64,000 nucleotides of DNA from contig NZ_JALPRR010000002.1 of NCBI RefSeq assembly GCF_023630205.1, positions 984,899 through 1,048,898 on the forward strand. Reading direction: 5' to 3'. Under the pieces are notes generated by a model, which was not told the origin of the DNA, made no database searches, and saw only the letters and a program-made list of their open reading frames with translations. Source of the stretch: Pontibacter ruber (GTDB lineage: Bacteria > Bacteroidota > Bacteroidia > Cytophagales > Hymenobacteraceae). Made by a program: the position numbers and the translations under genes. This document shows positions 1 through 9,089 of this stretch, in pieces (the stretch's first letter is position 1; every line of letters starts with the position of its first letter).

Positions 1-1
1 T

Positions 2-994
2 AAGGACCCGATCGTGCTGGACTTTCGGTATTTTGAAGAGCATTTCTCTGGCGTTCGTCCGTTTGAAATGCACCTGGTCGCGGCACCTGGCTACAGTATG
101 TATGATAAGGAAGTGCTGCAGGAAATCGAAAAAATAGAGCAATACCTGTACTCCAGCTATGGACTGAATTTCATCTCTTCGCCTGCTACGGTGGTTAAAA
201 CGCTGAGTCGTGCGCAGAACGGAGGCTTGCAGGATTATTTTATACTTCCTGTTAGCGAACGTGAGCTACAGCAGGTGACCCGAAGGCTGCAGGCGTTGAG
301 AAAACGGAGTGAATTGCGGGCCGTGGTAACTACAGACCAGCGGGAAGGGCGCCTGACAGGCAAGATGTCGGACATAGGCAGTGCCCGGGCCTCCATTCTC
401 AACGACTCGCTCCGCACCTTCATTCATCGGAATATAAACCCCGATATCCTGCAGACACGCCTTACCGGAAGCGCCATGCTGCTCGATAAGAACAACGAGT
501 ATGTAACCAACAACATGATGCAGGGCCTGCTGATTGCCTTTCTTGTTATCGCTGTTATTGTCGGCCTGATCTATAGGTCTGTGCCTATGGTCATCATCTC
601 ATTAATCCCCAACATCATCCCGCTGCTCATGATCGGCGGAATCATTGGCTTTATGGGCATTAACCTGAATGTTTCCATCTCCATCATTTTCACCATTGCC
701 TTTGGCATAGCCGTAGACGACACCATCCACTTCCTCAGCAAACTAAAGCTGGAGTTGATGAAAGGTAAATCGCTCCCCTACGCTGTGAAACGTACCTTTA
801 TATCCACCGGAAAGGCCATCATCATTACTTCCTGCATATTGGTGGGCGGCTTTCTTACACTTGTCTTCTCTACTTTCGATGCCACGTTTTATGTAGGTGT
901 GTTTATAAGCATCACGCTGTTGTTTGCCGTCATAGCCGACCTCTACCTGCTGCCCGTCCTGATCCTGTTGTTTTACAGGCGGGGCAAAAAATAA
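2..994 (+). CDS. MMPL/RND-family transporter, C-terminal part (5' end outside window)
   Basis: The reading frame is open from the window edge (codon phase starts at base 2), so this is the 3' part of a larger gene; the GTG at 14 is only an internal codon. The visible 330 or so residues hold a periplasmic segment followed by about five membrane helices. The fourth-helix motif GIAVDDTIHFL is characteristic of MMPL/RND proton-driven exporters, as is the closing helix with YLLPVLILLF. Such proteins sit in the inner membrane and move lipids or hydrophobic compounds; the substrate cannot be read from this fragment. The next gene starts 64 bases downstream on the same strand and may be cotranscribed. 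Family is sure, substrate unknown. Confidence 0.85.
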   Translation, partial: KDPIVLDFRYFEEHFSGVRPFEMHLVAAPGYSMYDKEVLQEIEKIEQYLYSSYGLNFISSPATVVKTLSRAQNGGLQDYFILPVSERELQQVTRRLQALRKRSELRAVVTTDQREGRLTGKMSDIGSARASILNDSLRTFIHRNINPDILQTRLTGSAMLLDKNNEYVTNNMMQGLLIAFLVIAVIVGLIYRSVPMVIISLIPNIIPLLMIGGIIGFMGINLNVSISIIFTIAFGIAVDDTIHFLSKLKLELMKGKSLPYAVKRTFISTGKAIIITSCILVGGFLTLVFSTFDATFYVGVFISITLLFAVIADLYLLPVLILLFYRRGKK

Positions 995-1058
995 ATGGCG
1001 GCTAATCCAATAAGGTTGGCCATATTTGCGTGTTGTTTTATACTAAACAGAAGAAGAG

Positions 1059-1670
1059 ATGAAGAAAAAACTACTTGTTTTAACCATGGTCTGTCTTGGT
1101 TTTGCAGGGGTGCAGGCGCAGGACAACAAGCAGGCACAGGAGAGCACAAAACAGGTGCAGGCAGTACAGGACACCCGGCTGGCCCAACTCATGAACGAGC
1201 GCGAACAGCTGGTGATGGAATACCAGTTCTACAACCAGCAAAACAGCAACTTCTGGGGCAAAAAGTCGAAAAGCGACCTGATCAACATCATCGAAACACT
1301 CAAGAAGATCATCAACACCGATTCTGAACTGATCGGGGTAATAAAAGCGGCAAGTATAAAAAAAGTAGCGGAGAGCACCGTGGAAACCCAGCGGGAAGGG
1401 AAAATAACCGTTGAGGACCAGCGCCTGATCAAGGCCCGGATGAGCGATCTGCAAAGCCAGATCAATACGCTGCAGAGTCAGATCAAAAAACGGGAGCGCT
1501 CTATCAAAGATTTACAGGACCAATTGAAGGCCACGGATGAAGTGCGCTATGGCAAAGACAGGGTGATTGCCATACTGGCCGTTGCCGCGTTTATACTGCT
1601 GCTGTACGCCGTGTTCCTGCAGGTGCGCCTGGGCAACGCCGGTAAAAAGAAGCGTAAGAAGGCTGCCTGA
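1059..1670 (+). CDS. secreted or membrane-anchored coiled-coil protein, unknown function
   Basis: A 203-residue protein that I do not recognise as a named family. It opens with a clear signal peptide (MKKKLLVLTMVCLGFAGVQAQ). The middle, roughly residues 30-165, is rich in Gln, Glu, Lys and Leu heptads and should form coiled coil, including a run around residues 125-165 with repeated LQSQI-type units. Residues about 168-190 form one hydrophobic helix, followed by a strongly basic tail (GKKKRKKAA). The simplest topology is a periplasmic coiled coil anchored by the C-terminal helix with the Lys/Arg tail in the cytoplasm. It lies between a transporter and a helicase. A terminator-like hairpin at 1807-1838 probably ends its transcript. 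Confidence 0.75.
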   Translation: MKKKLLVLTMVCLGFAGVQAQDNKQAQESTKQVQAVQDTRLAQLMNEREQLVMEYQFYNQQNSNFWGKKSKSDLINIIETLKKIINTDSELIGVIKAASIKKVAESTVETQREGKITVEDQRLIKARMSDLQSQINTLQSQIKKRERSIKDLQDQLKATDEVRYGKDRVIAILAVAAFILLLYAVFLQVRLGNAGKKKRKKAA

Positions 1671-1806
1671 TCTTTTGTACACCATCCTGGCTTTCAGTTA
1701 AATAATAAACTGGAAAGGGAGCAAAAACTGCACAGTATTTGTTATGATAGCCGGTGCCGGAACATCTGGCACGTATAATAACGTACAACACAGACAAACA
1801 ATAAAA

Positions 1807-1838
1807 GGGCTGGCGCACGTACTCCAGCCCTTCTTTTT
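1807..1838 (+). terminator. rho-independent terminator
   Basis: GGGCTGG (1807-1813) pairs perfectly with CCAGCCC (1824-1830) over a 10-base loop and is followed by a T-rich tract (TTCTTTTT). It lies after the coiled-coil gene and inside the longest open frame of the helicase, which argues that the helicase starts at the ATG at 1846 and not at 1744. Confidence 0.75.
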
Positions 1839-1845
1839 GGTATAC

Positions 1846-3786
1846 ATGATCGATATTTTAGAAGAACTGAAGCAGGTACAGGAACTGCTTAAAATTGAAC
1901 AGGAAGAAGACCGTCAGCAATACAAGGCCAAAAGCCTGAAGAGCTCTATTTCAGAGCGCAAAGCAATGGGCTTCTGCTGGTATCCGGTGGTGATCTCGAA
2001 AGAGGAGATCGGTTTTGGCAACAAAGTGGTGCTGGAACTGGAGCGTACGTCCGGCCGTGACCAACTGCACCTCTTCCAGACAGGCAAAACAGCCGCCCTT
2101 TTCAGCAACAGCGGTGAGAAAAACAGCCTGAACGGTGTTATTGTGGGCCTGAAGCGCAACAAAGTGCTGCTGGCCACCAACAAAGAAGACCTGCCGGATT
2201 GGGTAGACGATGGCAAACTAGGCATTGATCTGACCTTCGATGAGATGAGCTACCGCGAGATGGAAATTGCCATGAAAAAGGTGATGGACGCGCACGGCTC
2301 CCGGCTGGCAGAACTCCGTGATATTTTGCTGGGGGTAAAAGCTCCTTCTTTTACCGATGTGCAGATTCCTTCGATTCCGGCACTGAACGCGTCGCAGAAC
2401 GAGGCTGTGCTGAAAATTGCTCAGGCCAAGGATGTGGCAATCATTCACGGCCCTCCGGGCACGGGCAAGACCACTACGCTGGTGCAGTCCATTCTGCAGA
2501 CACTTAAAACGCAGAAGCGCCTGCTCGTTACGGCTCCTTCCAACACCGCTGTGGACCTGTTGACAGAGAAGCTGGCCAATGAAGGGGTGAACGTGATCCG
2601 CATAGGCAATCCATCGCGCGTTTCGGATGTGCTGCTGGAGCATACGCTGGATGCACAGGTAATGGCGCACAAGGCCTACAAAGACCTGAAAGAGCTCCGT
2701 AAAGTAGCCGAAGAGTATAAGCGCATGGCCTACCAGTTCAAGCGAAAGTTTGGCTACCAGGAACGTGCCCAGCGCGAACTCTACAAGCAGGAAAGCCACC
2801 GCATGCTGGAGCAGGCCGATAGCATTGAGCACTACATTACGGAAGATCTGCTGGATAACGTGCAGGTGATCACCTGCACGCTGGTAGGTGCGGCCAACAA
2901 ATCGATCCGCCACCTGCAGTACGACACCGTGTTCATCGACGAGGCGGCACAGGCACTGGAACCCGCCTGCTGGATTCCGATCTCGCGGGCAAACCGCGTG
3001 GTGTTGGCCGGCGACCATTGCCAGCTGCCCCCTACCGTTAAATCGTTTGAAGCAGATAAAGGCGGCTTGAGCAATACCTTGTTTGAGAAATGTATTGAGC
3101 GCCAGCCGCAGGTATCGGTGATGCTGAAGACACAGTACCGCATGCACCACCACATCATGCAGTTTTCGAACCAGCAGTTTTATGGGGGTGAGCTCGTAGC
3201 GCATGAGAGCGTTCACAGCAGCGACCTGCACCAGTTCGATCCGCACTTCCCGCAAGGGCTTGCGGTAGAGTTTATCGATACTGCCGGCTGTGGATTCAAT
3301 GAAACCGATATGGCGGAGTCGCAGAGCTCTGCTAACCCGGAGGAGGCTGATCTGCTGCTGAACCACCTGGTGCAGCTGCTGAAGAATTATAAGCCGGCAG
3401 AAGAAGCGGAAAATTTACGCATTGGTGTGATTGCGCCGTACCGTGCTCAGATCAATTACCTGCAGGACAAAGTAGAGCATACGCCGCTGCTGCACGACCT
3501 GCATACAAAGCGGCATTTATCCATCGGAACGGTGGATAGTTTCCAGGGGCAGGAGCGCGACATCATTTACATGAGCATGGTGCGCAGCAACGAACGGGGT
3601 GAGATCGGCTTTTTGAGCGACATCCGCCGCCTGAACGTAGGCATGACCCGTGCCAAGAAAAAGCTGGTGATCGTGGGTGATAGTGCTACGCTGACACAAC
3701 ATCCGTTCTTTGCTGCGCTGATAGCATACGTGGAATCAATTAACGCGTATAGAAGTGCATGGGAGCTGACCGAGTGCATGCCCTGA
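1846..3786 (+). CDS. superfamily 1 DNA/RNA helicase, IGHMBP2/UPF1-like
   Basis: A 646-residue ATP-dependent helicase of the SF1B UPF1/IGHMBP2 group, acting on DNA or RNA in the cytoplasm. Visible motifs in order are the Walker A GPPGTGKTTT, the DEAA box (motif II, DEAAQALEPA), LAGDHCQLPPTVKS (motif III), a Q-Y-R-M element, GTVDSFQGQERD (motif V) and NVGMTRAKKKLVIVGD (motif VI). The N-terminal 150 residues resemble the beta-barrel stalk region of IGHMBP2 relatives. The frame is open upstream to 1744, but that stretch contains a terminator hairpin, so the ATG at 1846 (MIDILEELKQ) is preferred. The cellular role of bacterial members is not settled. No operon partner is evident. Confidence 0.93.
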   Translation: MIDILEELKQVQELLKIEQEEDRQQYKAKSLKSSISERKAMGFCWYPVVISKEEIGFGNKVVLELERTSGRDQLHLFQTGKTAALFSNSGEKNSLNGVIVGLKRNKVLLATNKEDLPDWVDDGKLGIDLTFDEMSYREMEIAMKKVMDAHGSRLAELRDILLGVKAPSFTDVQIPSIPALNASQNEAVLKIAQAKDVAIIHGPPGTGKTTTLVQSILQTLKTQKRLLVTAPSNTAVDLLTEKLANEGVNVIRIGNPSRVSDVLLEHTLDAQVMAHKAYKDLKELRKVAEEYKRMAYQFKRKFGYQERAQRELYKQESHRMLEQADSIEHYITEDLLDNVQVITCTLVGAANKSIRHLQYDTVFIDEAAQALEPACWIPISRANRVVLAGDHCQLPPTVKSFEADKGGLSNTLFEKCIERQPQVSVMLKTQYRMHHHIMQFSNQQFYGGELVAHESVHSSDLHQFDPHFPQGLAVEFIDTAGCGFNETDMAESQSSANPEEADLLLNHLVQLLKNYKPAEEAENLRIGVIAPYRAQINYLQDKVEHTPLLHDLHTKRHLSIGTVDSFQGQERDIIYMSMVRSNERGEIGFLSDIRRLNVGMTRAKKKLVIVGDSATLTQHPFFAALIAYVESINAYRSAWELTECMP

Positions 3787-3893
3787 ACTAATTAGTACTT
3801 AGAAATGAGAAGAATAAAGAAGAGTTACTGCAAACATTTCAGTGTAGTATCTTAATTCCGTACCTTTCCGTTTCTTCAATAAAAAGATTGTAT

Positions 3894-4406
3894 ATGAAAA
3901 TCGAAAAAGACAGAGTGGTTTCGCTCACCTACGAGCTTCGCATAAAAGACGAAAAAGGAGAGCAAACGCTTGTGGAAACAGCTACCAAAGAACATCCGAT
4001 GGTGTTCCTGTTCGGCGTAAGTGGTTTGCCAGATCAGTTTGAAGAAAACCTGGACGGCCTGAATGAAGGCGATACCTTCAACTTTACGCTGGGCGCTGAA
4101 GCGGGCTATGGCGACTTCGACCAGAACGCGGTAGTTGAACTTCCAAAGCAGGTTTTCGAGATTGAAGGCAGCGTGCCGGATAACATGCTGGAAGAAGGCA
4201 ACTTTATTCCGATGGCAGACAGCGAAGGCAACCAGCTGCAGGGTCGTGTTGCGAAAGTGACTGACACCACCGTAACCATGGACTTCAATCACCCGCTAGC
4301 CGGCAAAGAGCTCCACTTTAATGGTAAGGTAGAAAACGTTCGCGAAGCTACCCAGGAAGAGCTGGATCACGGACACGTGCACGGCGAAGGCGGTCATCAC
4401 CACTAA
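3894..4406 (+). CDS. FKBP-type peptidyl-prolyl isomerase, SlyD-like
   Basis: A 170-residue cytoplasmic peptidyl-prolyl cis-trans isomerase and chaperone. The N-terminal strand VVSLTYELR, the FLFGVSGLPDQFEENLDGLNEGD stretch (GLP and the GD turn of the FKBP fold) and the inserted-flap region with AGYGDFD match the SlyD subgroup. The last 12 residues are His-rich (HGHVHGEGGHHH), as in SlyD tails that bind nickel or zinc. The start is the ATG at 3894; a TTG two codons upstream is in frame but less likely. The gene stands alone, with a terminator directly after it. Confidence 0.92.
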   Translation: MKIEKDRVVSLTYELRIKDEKGEQTLVETATKEHPMVFLFGVSGLPDQFEENLDGLNEGDTFNFTLGAEAGYGDFDQNAVVELPKQVFEIEGSVPDNMLEEGNFIPMADSEGNQLQGRVAKVTDTTVTMDFNHPLAGKELHFNGKVENVREATQEELDHGHVHGEGGHHH

Positions 4407-4426
4407 GATTTTATACTTATTGATTA

Positions 4427-4460
4427 CGAAAAAGAGCACCTTTATCGGGTGCTCTTTTTT
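4427..4460. terminator. bidirectional intrinsic terminator
   Basis: AAGAGCACC and GGGTGCTCTT form a strong stem around a TTTATC-type loop, with T6 on the plus strand and T5 on the minus strand. It separates the convergent FKBP and ACP phosphodiesterase genes and can serve both. Confidence 0.85.
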
Positions 4461-4572
4461 ATATTTTATACTTTGCAGAAATGTGTTTATGTCCTCTCCT
4501 GCTGCTATCGTTATACTTTTCTAACTATAAAATATCAGGTAATAGTATTACACAGTTTAGTTTAAGGTATAC

Positions 4573-5157
4573 TTATAACTCCCCTTTTACCTGCTCCACG
4601 TACTGCCTCAGTTCCGGGAAAAATGCGTCGAACTCATGCCCATAACGATGGTAATTTTTGCGCAGTTCTTCCGCTGCGGTTTCCATGCCGGACGTAAAAG
4701 TAGTGCGTCTGCTCATGCCTCCCAATGCCTGTGCTATACCTTCAATTTCAGCATAGGAAAGCAGCCAGTTCTGCCGCATCATGTACGGAAAAAAATACTG
4801 CACCCGCTCCGGAAGCAGATCAAACTGCTGGTTGATTAACGTATAAATGCGTGAAGTATAAACCTCCAAAGTTTCCTCTGAAAAGTTGCTGAAACGGCTG
4901 GCCAGGAAATGGTCGTAGTACATATCAGCGATTACCGGTGCATACTTTTTATACTTTGGCCGGAGGCGCTCTTTGGTTTGCAGCACCACAGGGTGCGCAT
5001 CGGTATAGGCATCGATGAGGCGGTGCAGCCGGATGCCCTTCGCCACACCGGCCGTATATTGCTCCACCTGCCTGCCTTTTACTGCATCTGCTATAAAGTT
5101 GCCGAGCAGCAGCTCCTCATCATCACCAGACAAAAATACGTGGGCCAGGTAGTTCAA
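4573..5157 (-). CDS. acpH: acyl carrier protein phosphodiesterase
   Basis: A 194-residue protein, the same length as E. coli AcpH (193). The opening MNYLAHVFLS, then GNFIADAVKG and RLHRLIDAYTDAHP, carry the His and Asp residues of the HD-like metal site of the AcpH family, and YYDHFLA follows. The enzyme hydrolyses the phosphopantetheine arm from holo-ACP, giving apo-ACP, in the cytoplasm. It is divergent from the FMN-binding stress protein, with 144 bases between the two starts. No operon partner is seen on its strand. Confidence 0.9.
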   Translation of the reverse strand: MNYLAHVFLSGDDEELLLGNFIADAVKGRQVEQYTAGVAKGIRLHRLIDAYTDAHPVVLQTKERLRPKYKKYAPVIADMYYDHFLASRFSNFSEETLEVYTSRIYTLINQQFDLLPERVQYFFPYMMRQNWLLSYAEIEGIAQALGGMSRRTTFTSGMETAAEELRKNYHRYGHEFDAFFPELRQYVEQVKGEL

Positions 5158-5301
5158 CTGTTGTTTTGTTAATTAAAATATAAACACTTACGCGGGTTAG
5201 CTGTTCAGGTACATAACGGCATACGGCTCGGGTTTTATACTTATAAACCCAATGCAGAGTAGCCGCGTAATCAAAACACATACCATACAAAGTATAAAGC
5301 T

Positions 5302-5802
5302 ATGAACAACGATCAAAACACCAAGGAAAACCTGCAGAAGCTTATAGATAAGATCAAAGATATTGACATTGCCATGATGACCACCCTGGAAGATGACGGT
5401 TGCCTTCGCAGTCGCCCGATGCGAACCAGCCAGGTAAAGGATGACGGCGTACTGTGGTTTTTTACCGGGTATGAATCGGGCAAGTCGCACGAAATTGCAA
5501 ACGATTCGCACGTGAACCTGAGCTATGCCAAGCCAGGTGATAACCTGTATGTATCTGTTTCTGGAAGGGCTTCACTTACAAAGGATCAAGCCAAGATCGA
5601 CGAGCTTTGGAATCCGGCACTGAAAGCGTGGTTCCCGGGCGGAAAAGAGGATCCGAATGTAGGCCTGATCAAGGTAATAATCGAAAAAGCAGAGTACTGG
5701 GATTCGCCAAACAGCGCCGTGGTGCACCTGATCGGAATGGCTAAAGCTGCCGTAACCGGCGAAAGCTACAAACCCGGTGAAAATAAAAAGATAAACCTGT
5801 AA
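5302..5802 (+). CDS. pyridoxamine 5'-phosphate oxidase family protein (general stress protein 26 type)
   Basis: A 166-residue FMN-binding split-barrel protein. Typical elements are IDIAMMTTLEDDGCLRSRPM at the N-terminus, VLWFFTGYESGKSHEI (flavin-phosphate contact region), VNLSYAKPGDNLYVSVSGRA and the KAWFPGGKEDPNVGLIKV segment that marks the general stress protein 26 subgroup. These proteins bind FMN or related flavins and are linked to stress resistance; a specific substrate is not known. It stands alone between a divergent neighbour and a strong terminator. Confidence 0.9.
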   Translation: MNNDQNTKENLQKLIDKIKDIDIAMMTTLEDDGCLRSRPMRTSQVKDDGVLWFFTGYESGKSHEIANDSHVNLSYAKPGDNLYVSVSGRASLTKDQAKIDELWNPALKAWFPGGKEDPNVGLIKVIIEKAEYWDSPNSAVVHLIGMAKAAVTGESYKPGENKKINL

Positions 5803-5849
5803 AACAGGCAGTTTGCCGGCTCCGGCATACTGATAAAAGTAGTTGAATA

Positions 5850-5888
5850 AAAACACCTGCAAACCTACTATGGCAGCAGGTGTTTTTG
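5850..5888 (+). terminator. rho-independent terminator
   Basis: AAACACCTGC pairs with GCAGGTGTTT around a 14-base loop, followed by further T residues. It lies 47 bases after the stress-protein stop codon. Confidence 0.8.
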
Positions 5889-5930
5889 TTTAAAATGATG
5901 TTTATATTGCATTACCTTTAGCTTAATCTC

Positions 5931-6686
5931 TTGCAGACGAATCAACCCAATACTCCCCGGTTTACAACCCTTACCCTGTTTGGTATCCGAAAAGGTTACC
6001 TGCGCTGGGGACTTGCCCAAATGGGCACCTCCGTACCCCACCTGAAAAAAGTGCCCGGCCTATTGTTTTATAAGCTGCTGGGAAGCGGACATGGCAAAGG
6101 CTTCAGCATAAAACCAAATTTTTACCGGTATGGCCTGCTGTGCACCTGGGAAAGCGAAGAGGCTGCCGATAATTTTCTCTACCGCTCTGAGTTGATGCAG
6201 GAATACCGCCACAACTCCTACGAAGTATGGACCGTACGCCTGCATCCGCTTCAATCGCATGGAAAGTGGGACGAACAGGAACCCTTTGCACCTTCGTTGC
6301 AGCAAGCCTACAGCATCGGACCCATTGCCGTACTGACAAGGGCATCCATCAACTGGCGCGCCTTGCCTGGTTTCTGGAAGTTTGTGCCCCGCACCAGCAA
6401 AGCGCTGGATGAGGCGGAAGGCCTGCTTTGCTCTATTGGCCTGGGCGAGTTGCCCTTAGTGCGGCAAGCCACTTTCAGCATCTGGAATTCGGCGGAGGAC
6501 ATGAAAAACTATGCCTACCGAAACCCGCTGCACCAGGAAGTGATGCGCCGTACCCGATCCGAGAAGTGGTACAGCGAAGAATTGTTCGCGCGGTTTATAC
6601 CTGTAACCAGCGAAGGAACCTGGAACGGAACAGACCCGTTGCGGGAAGTACTGGAAACAAAGGCTTCCGATACAAACAAATTTTAG
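5931..6686 (+). CDS. CrtA (spheroidene monooxygenase)-like protein
   Basis: A 251-residue protein of the CrtA-like family. Recognisable parts are FTTLTLFGIRKGYLRWGLAQMG near the start, then KLLGSGHGKGFSI, and the second-half elements IGPIAVLTRASINW and QATFSIWNSAEDMKNYAYRNPLHQEVMRRTR. CrtA proper is a heme-containing ketolase of carotenoids; here no other carotenoid gene is near, so the substrate is open. The frame starts at TTG 5931, because the in-frame ATGs at 5895 and 5898 run into a stop; no ATG lies close downstream. Its TAG overlaps the stop codon of the convergent LysE gene. Confidence 0.72.
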   Translation: MQTNQPNTPRFTTLTLFGIRKGYLRWGLAQMGTSVPHLKKVPGLLFYKLLGSGHGKGFSIKPNFYRYGLLCTWESEEAADNFLYRSELMQEYRHNSYEVWTVRLHPLQSHGKWDEQEPFAPSLQQAYSIGPIAVLTRASINWRALPGFWKFVPRTSKALDEAEGLLCSIGLGELPLVRQATFSIWNSAEDMKNYAYRNPLHQEVMRRTRSEKWYSEELFARFIPVTSEGTWNGTDPLREVLETKASDTNKF

Positions 6687-7297
6687 ACCTGAAACAAGCC
6701 TGCCGCACCAAAGCCAATTATACTCAGGCTGCTGCCGATGTTCAGCACGCGTACCACGCCTGGATTATGGAAGATGCGCCCCAAAGTAGCTCCGAAGCAA
6801 GCGAGCGCCGACTGCACCAGTATACTTCCTGCAAAAATGGAAAGAGATAAAAAAAGCACTTGGTACAAAGGCATTACCGGAGATACGAGTTGCCCGGAAA
6901 ATCCCAGGAAAGCCACAATTGTAAGCGGATTAACAACAGTAAGCAGGTAAGTAGAAAGCAGGTAGTTTGTTCCAGGCTTTTGTACCGTCTCTGAGTTCTT
7001 TGACACATTCTCACCTAATCTTAGGCTTCCTTTCAGCATCCATAGCCCGAAAAGGATCAGGACAAAGGATGTTGAAAGGGCAAAATATTGCTGGTTCAGG
7101 TTCAGGAAACTTACGAGCAATGTGCCCACTGTAAAAGCGAGTATACTATAGGTTAGGTCGGCGAACGCTGCGCCCAGGCCACTCATCAGGCCATTCTTCA
7201 GCCCACTGCTTAACCCGGTGTTGATGATCAGAATGGCGATTGGTCCGATTGATATCGCAAGTGTAAGACCGAATAAAAATGCTTTGATCGTTTCCAT
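6683..7297 (-). CDS. LysE family amino-acid exporter
   Basis: A 204-residue inner-membrane protein with about six hydrophobic segments. The N-terminus (FLFGLTLAISIGPIAILIINTGLSSGLKNGLMSGLGAAFADLTY; GPI near residue 20, and Gly-rich GLxxGLGAAFAD) is the LysE/RhtB signature, and these proteins export amino acids or related metabolites. It is the last of three minus-strand genes (DsbA-like, DUF1003, LysE), separated by 99 and 63 bases, so cotranscription is possible. Its stop codon overlaps that of the facing CrtA-like gene. Confidence 0.85.
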   Translation of the reverse strand: METIKAFLFGLTLAISIGPIAILIINTGLSSGLKNGLMSGLGAAFADLTYSILAFTVGTLLVSFLNLNQQYFALSTSFVLILFGLWMLKGSLRLGENVSKNSETVQKPGTNYLLSTYLLTVVNPLTIVAFLGFSGQLVSPVMPLYQVLFLSLSIFAGSILVQSALACFGATLGRIFHNPGVVRVLNIGSSLSIIGFGAAGLFQV

Positions 7298-7360
7298 GAT
7301 ATTATACCTTATACATCCGTCCGGAAGACGGCGAAGTACAGGAAAAAGACGCAGAAGAAT

Positions 7361-8071
7361 TTATTTTTTCATCCGGTTCAGGATGTCTTCCATCAGGTCC
7401 ACCTGAATTTCCTGTATCTCAACCAGGCGCTGGTTCTGGTGCACGATCAGGTGATCTATTTTCTCATGCAGCAAACGAATTTCAAGTTCCGCCTTCAGGT
7501 TTACTTTATAGTCGTGCATGGAGCGTTTCCGGTCTTTGGCTTCTTTCCGGTTCTGGCTCATCATGATGATCGGTGCTTGTATGGCTGCCAGGCAGGAAAG
7601 TATGAGGTTGAGAAGTATGAATGGGTACGGGTCAAAGGGTTGGGTAACCAGTAAATACACGTTGGTAGCCATCCAGAGAAGTATAAAAGAGAAGAAAAAC
7701 AGGATAAAGGTCCAGCTTCCTCCAAAAGACGCTACTCTGTCCGCAATGCGATCCCCCAGTTTTAACTCCTCTTCCAGTTCCTCCTCGATGTTAGAAGAGA
7801 GCACTTCGTTCTGCTCGATGCTTTCTATCACCTCTTGTTCCAACTGGCTGAGTTCTCCCACCTCACTTTTCATGATCATCTCGAGGTAGCGCTTCCGGTA
7901 CCTGTTCAGCTCGCGCACCCAGATGTAACTCTCCTCCGTGAACTCGGGGTTATCGGATTTGATCAGGTCGAATACACTTTTCCGGATGGTGGATCCAAGC
8001 ACCAGGTCGCGCATGGGAAAGTGCTTTTTGGTAATGCTGCACAGACCAACTTTGTTATTGCGGATATGCAT
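7361..8071 (-). CDS. DUF1003 domain membrane protein
   Basis: A 236-residue protein. Residues about 1-105 are charged and helical, with Glu-rich stretches (EELEEELKLGDRIADRVASFGGSW). Two membrane helices follow (WTFILFFFSFILLWMATNVYLL and FILLNLILSCLAAIQAPIIMMSQNR), and the last 60 residues are a coiled coil. The order GDRIADxVAxFGGSWxFI, then NVYLL, then PYPFILLNLxLSxLAAIQAPIIMMSQNRQ-like, is the DUF1003 signature. Function unknown. It sits between a DsbA-like protein and a LysE exporter on the same strand. Confidence 0.88.
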   Translation of the reverse strand: MHIRNNKVGLCSITKKHFPMRDLVLGSTIRKSVFDLIKSDNPEFTEESYIWVRELNRYRKRYLEMIMKSEVGELSQLEQEVIESIEQNEVLSSNIEEELEEELKLGDRIADRVASFGGSWTFILFFFSFILLWMATNVYLLVTQPFDPYPFILLNLILSCLAAIQAPIIMMSQNRKEAKDRKRSMHDYKVNLKAELEIRLLHEKIDHLIVHQNQRLVEIQEIQVDLMEDILNRMKK

Positions 8072-8170
8072 AAATAAAACAGGTTTAGGTAAGCCGCAAG
8101 CATGAGGTTTATACGTTGAAATGCCTCTTTGACAGGTGAACGGGTATAAAGGTGAGGAAAAATTTTAAGT

Positions 8171-8821
8171 TTAGATATCGTTGATTTTAAGTGCCTCTTC
8201 TAAACGGCTGGTTACAGCTTCGTACGAGCGGTAGCCTCTGTTAAGTAGGTGCAGATCCGTACCGTTGAGCAGGTACACGCTTGGAAATGCATTGGCCTGC
8301 AGGTGGCGCGCGATCAGGAAATCCTGCATGGTCTTTTCTTTCATCGCTTCGGAGTTAAACTTTTCCTGAAAAGTTTCTTCCTCTATGCCCAGGTTTGCAG
8401 CGATTGCTGTAAGTACTTCTGCTTTGGTTACGTCGTTGTTTTTGGCGTAAAATGCCCGCTGCACTTCTTCAGCCATTTCCATTTCTTTTTGCGGGTTCAG
8501 ATAGCGCATGGTTACTACCGCGCGGCAGGCTGGTTCCGTGTCATAAACAAAGCCAGTGCGGTCAAAAAAGCTAAGGTCGAAAGCCTGCCCGGTTACTTTC
8601 TCCACATCTTCCCAGTGCTGCTTGAGCGTATCCTTCATGTTTTCTGCCATCGGCTCTGTTGTTCCCGGGCGCAGCCCTCCCAGCACCAGCTTAAATTTGA
8701 GTTTACCTTCCTGCTCTTCCTTTACCTTTTTGATGATGGGTGCAAAGCCGTAGCACCACGAGCACATTGGGTCCATTACGTAAATGATGTGCGGTATATC
8801 CAGCAGATCGTTATTGTCCAT
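8171..8821 (-). CDS. DsbA-family protein (thioredoxin fold, CSWC active site)
   Basis: A 216-residue DsbA-like protein without a signal peptide, so probably cytoplasmic. The active site CSWC sits at residues 18-21 inside MDPMCSWCYGFAP, and the cis-proline element ANAFPSVYLLNG is near residue 180, with a helical insertion in between. This arrangement matches the FrnE/2-hydroxychromene-2-carboxylate isomerase side of the DsbA family. It would act as a thiol oxidoreductase; its partner is not known. It is the first of a possible three-gene minus-strand run. Confidence 0.85.
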   Translation of the reverse strand: MDNNDLLDIPHIIYVMDPMCSWCYGFAPIIKKVKEEQEGKLKFKLVLGGLRPGTTEPMAENMKDTLKQHWEDVEKVTGQAFDLSFFDRTGFVYDTEPACRAVVTMRYLNPQKEMEMAEEVQRAFYAKNNDVTKAEVLTAIAANLGIEEETFQEKFNSEAMKEKTMQDFLIARHLQANAFPSVYLLNGTDLHLLNRGYRSYEAVTSRLEEALKINDI

Positions 8822-9089
8822 TTCCTTTAACTTAAATTAAACTGCCGCGAAAATAAGTAATTTATACTTGCCTCCTCTCTATAGGTACGGCTTCTGTAAA
8901 GTTGGGTGAATTAGTTGGAAGGGGGAATTTTGGATTAGAAGAGAGTAGATTTTTATTTCATTAAATATCTCGAAGGAAAGGGGTTCTGAAGAAGGGAAAG
9001 TATAACCCACCCCTGCACGCCCCGGGGAGATGATATTTATATAGCTAGCTAGACTTCAAAGTATAAGTTTTATAGCTGCTATTTGTCAT
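8822..9089. other. non-coding spacer, no feature seen
   Basis: No convincing ORF or RNA gene. The AAGTATA motif occurs at about 9000 and 9058. Promoter elements for the DsbA-like gene should lie just after 8822, but I see only a near match to the -7 box. Confidence 0.4.

Noticed and set aside
995..1327. 110-codon frame overlapping the coiled-coil gene
   Set aside because: Off-frame shadow of the 1059-1670 gene, with low-complexity wording and no start signal.
2218..3366. 382-codon open frame antisense to the helicase
   Set aside because: It mirrors a gene with complete helicase motifs, has no family wording, and is rich in His, Leu and Cys as antisense frames of such genes are.
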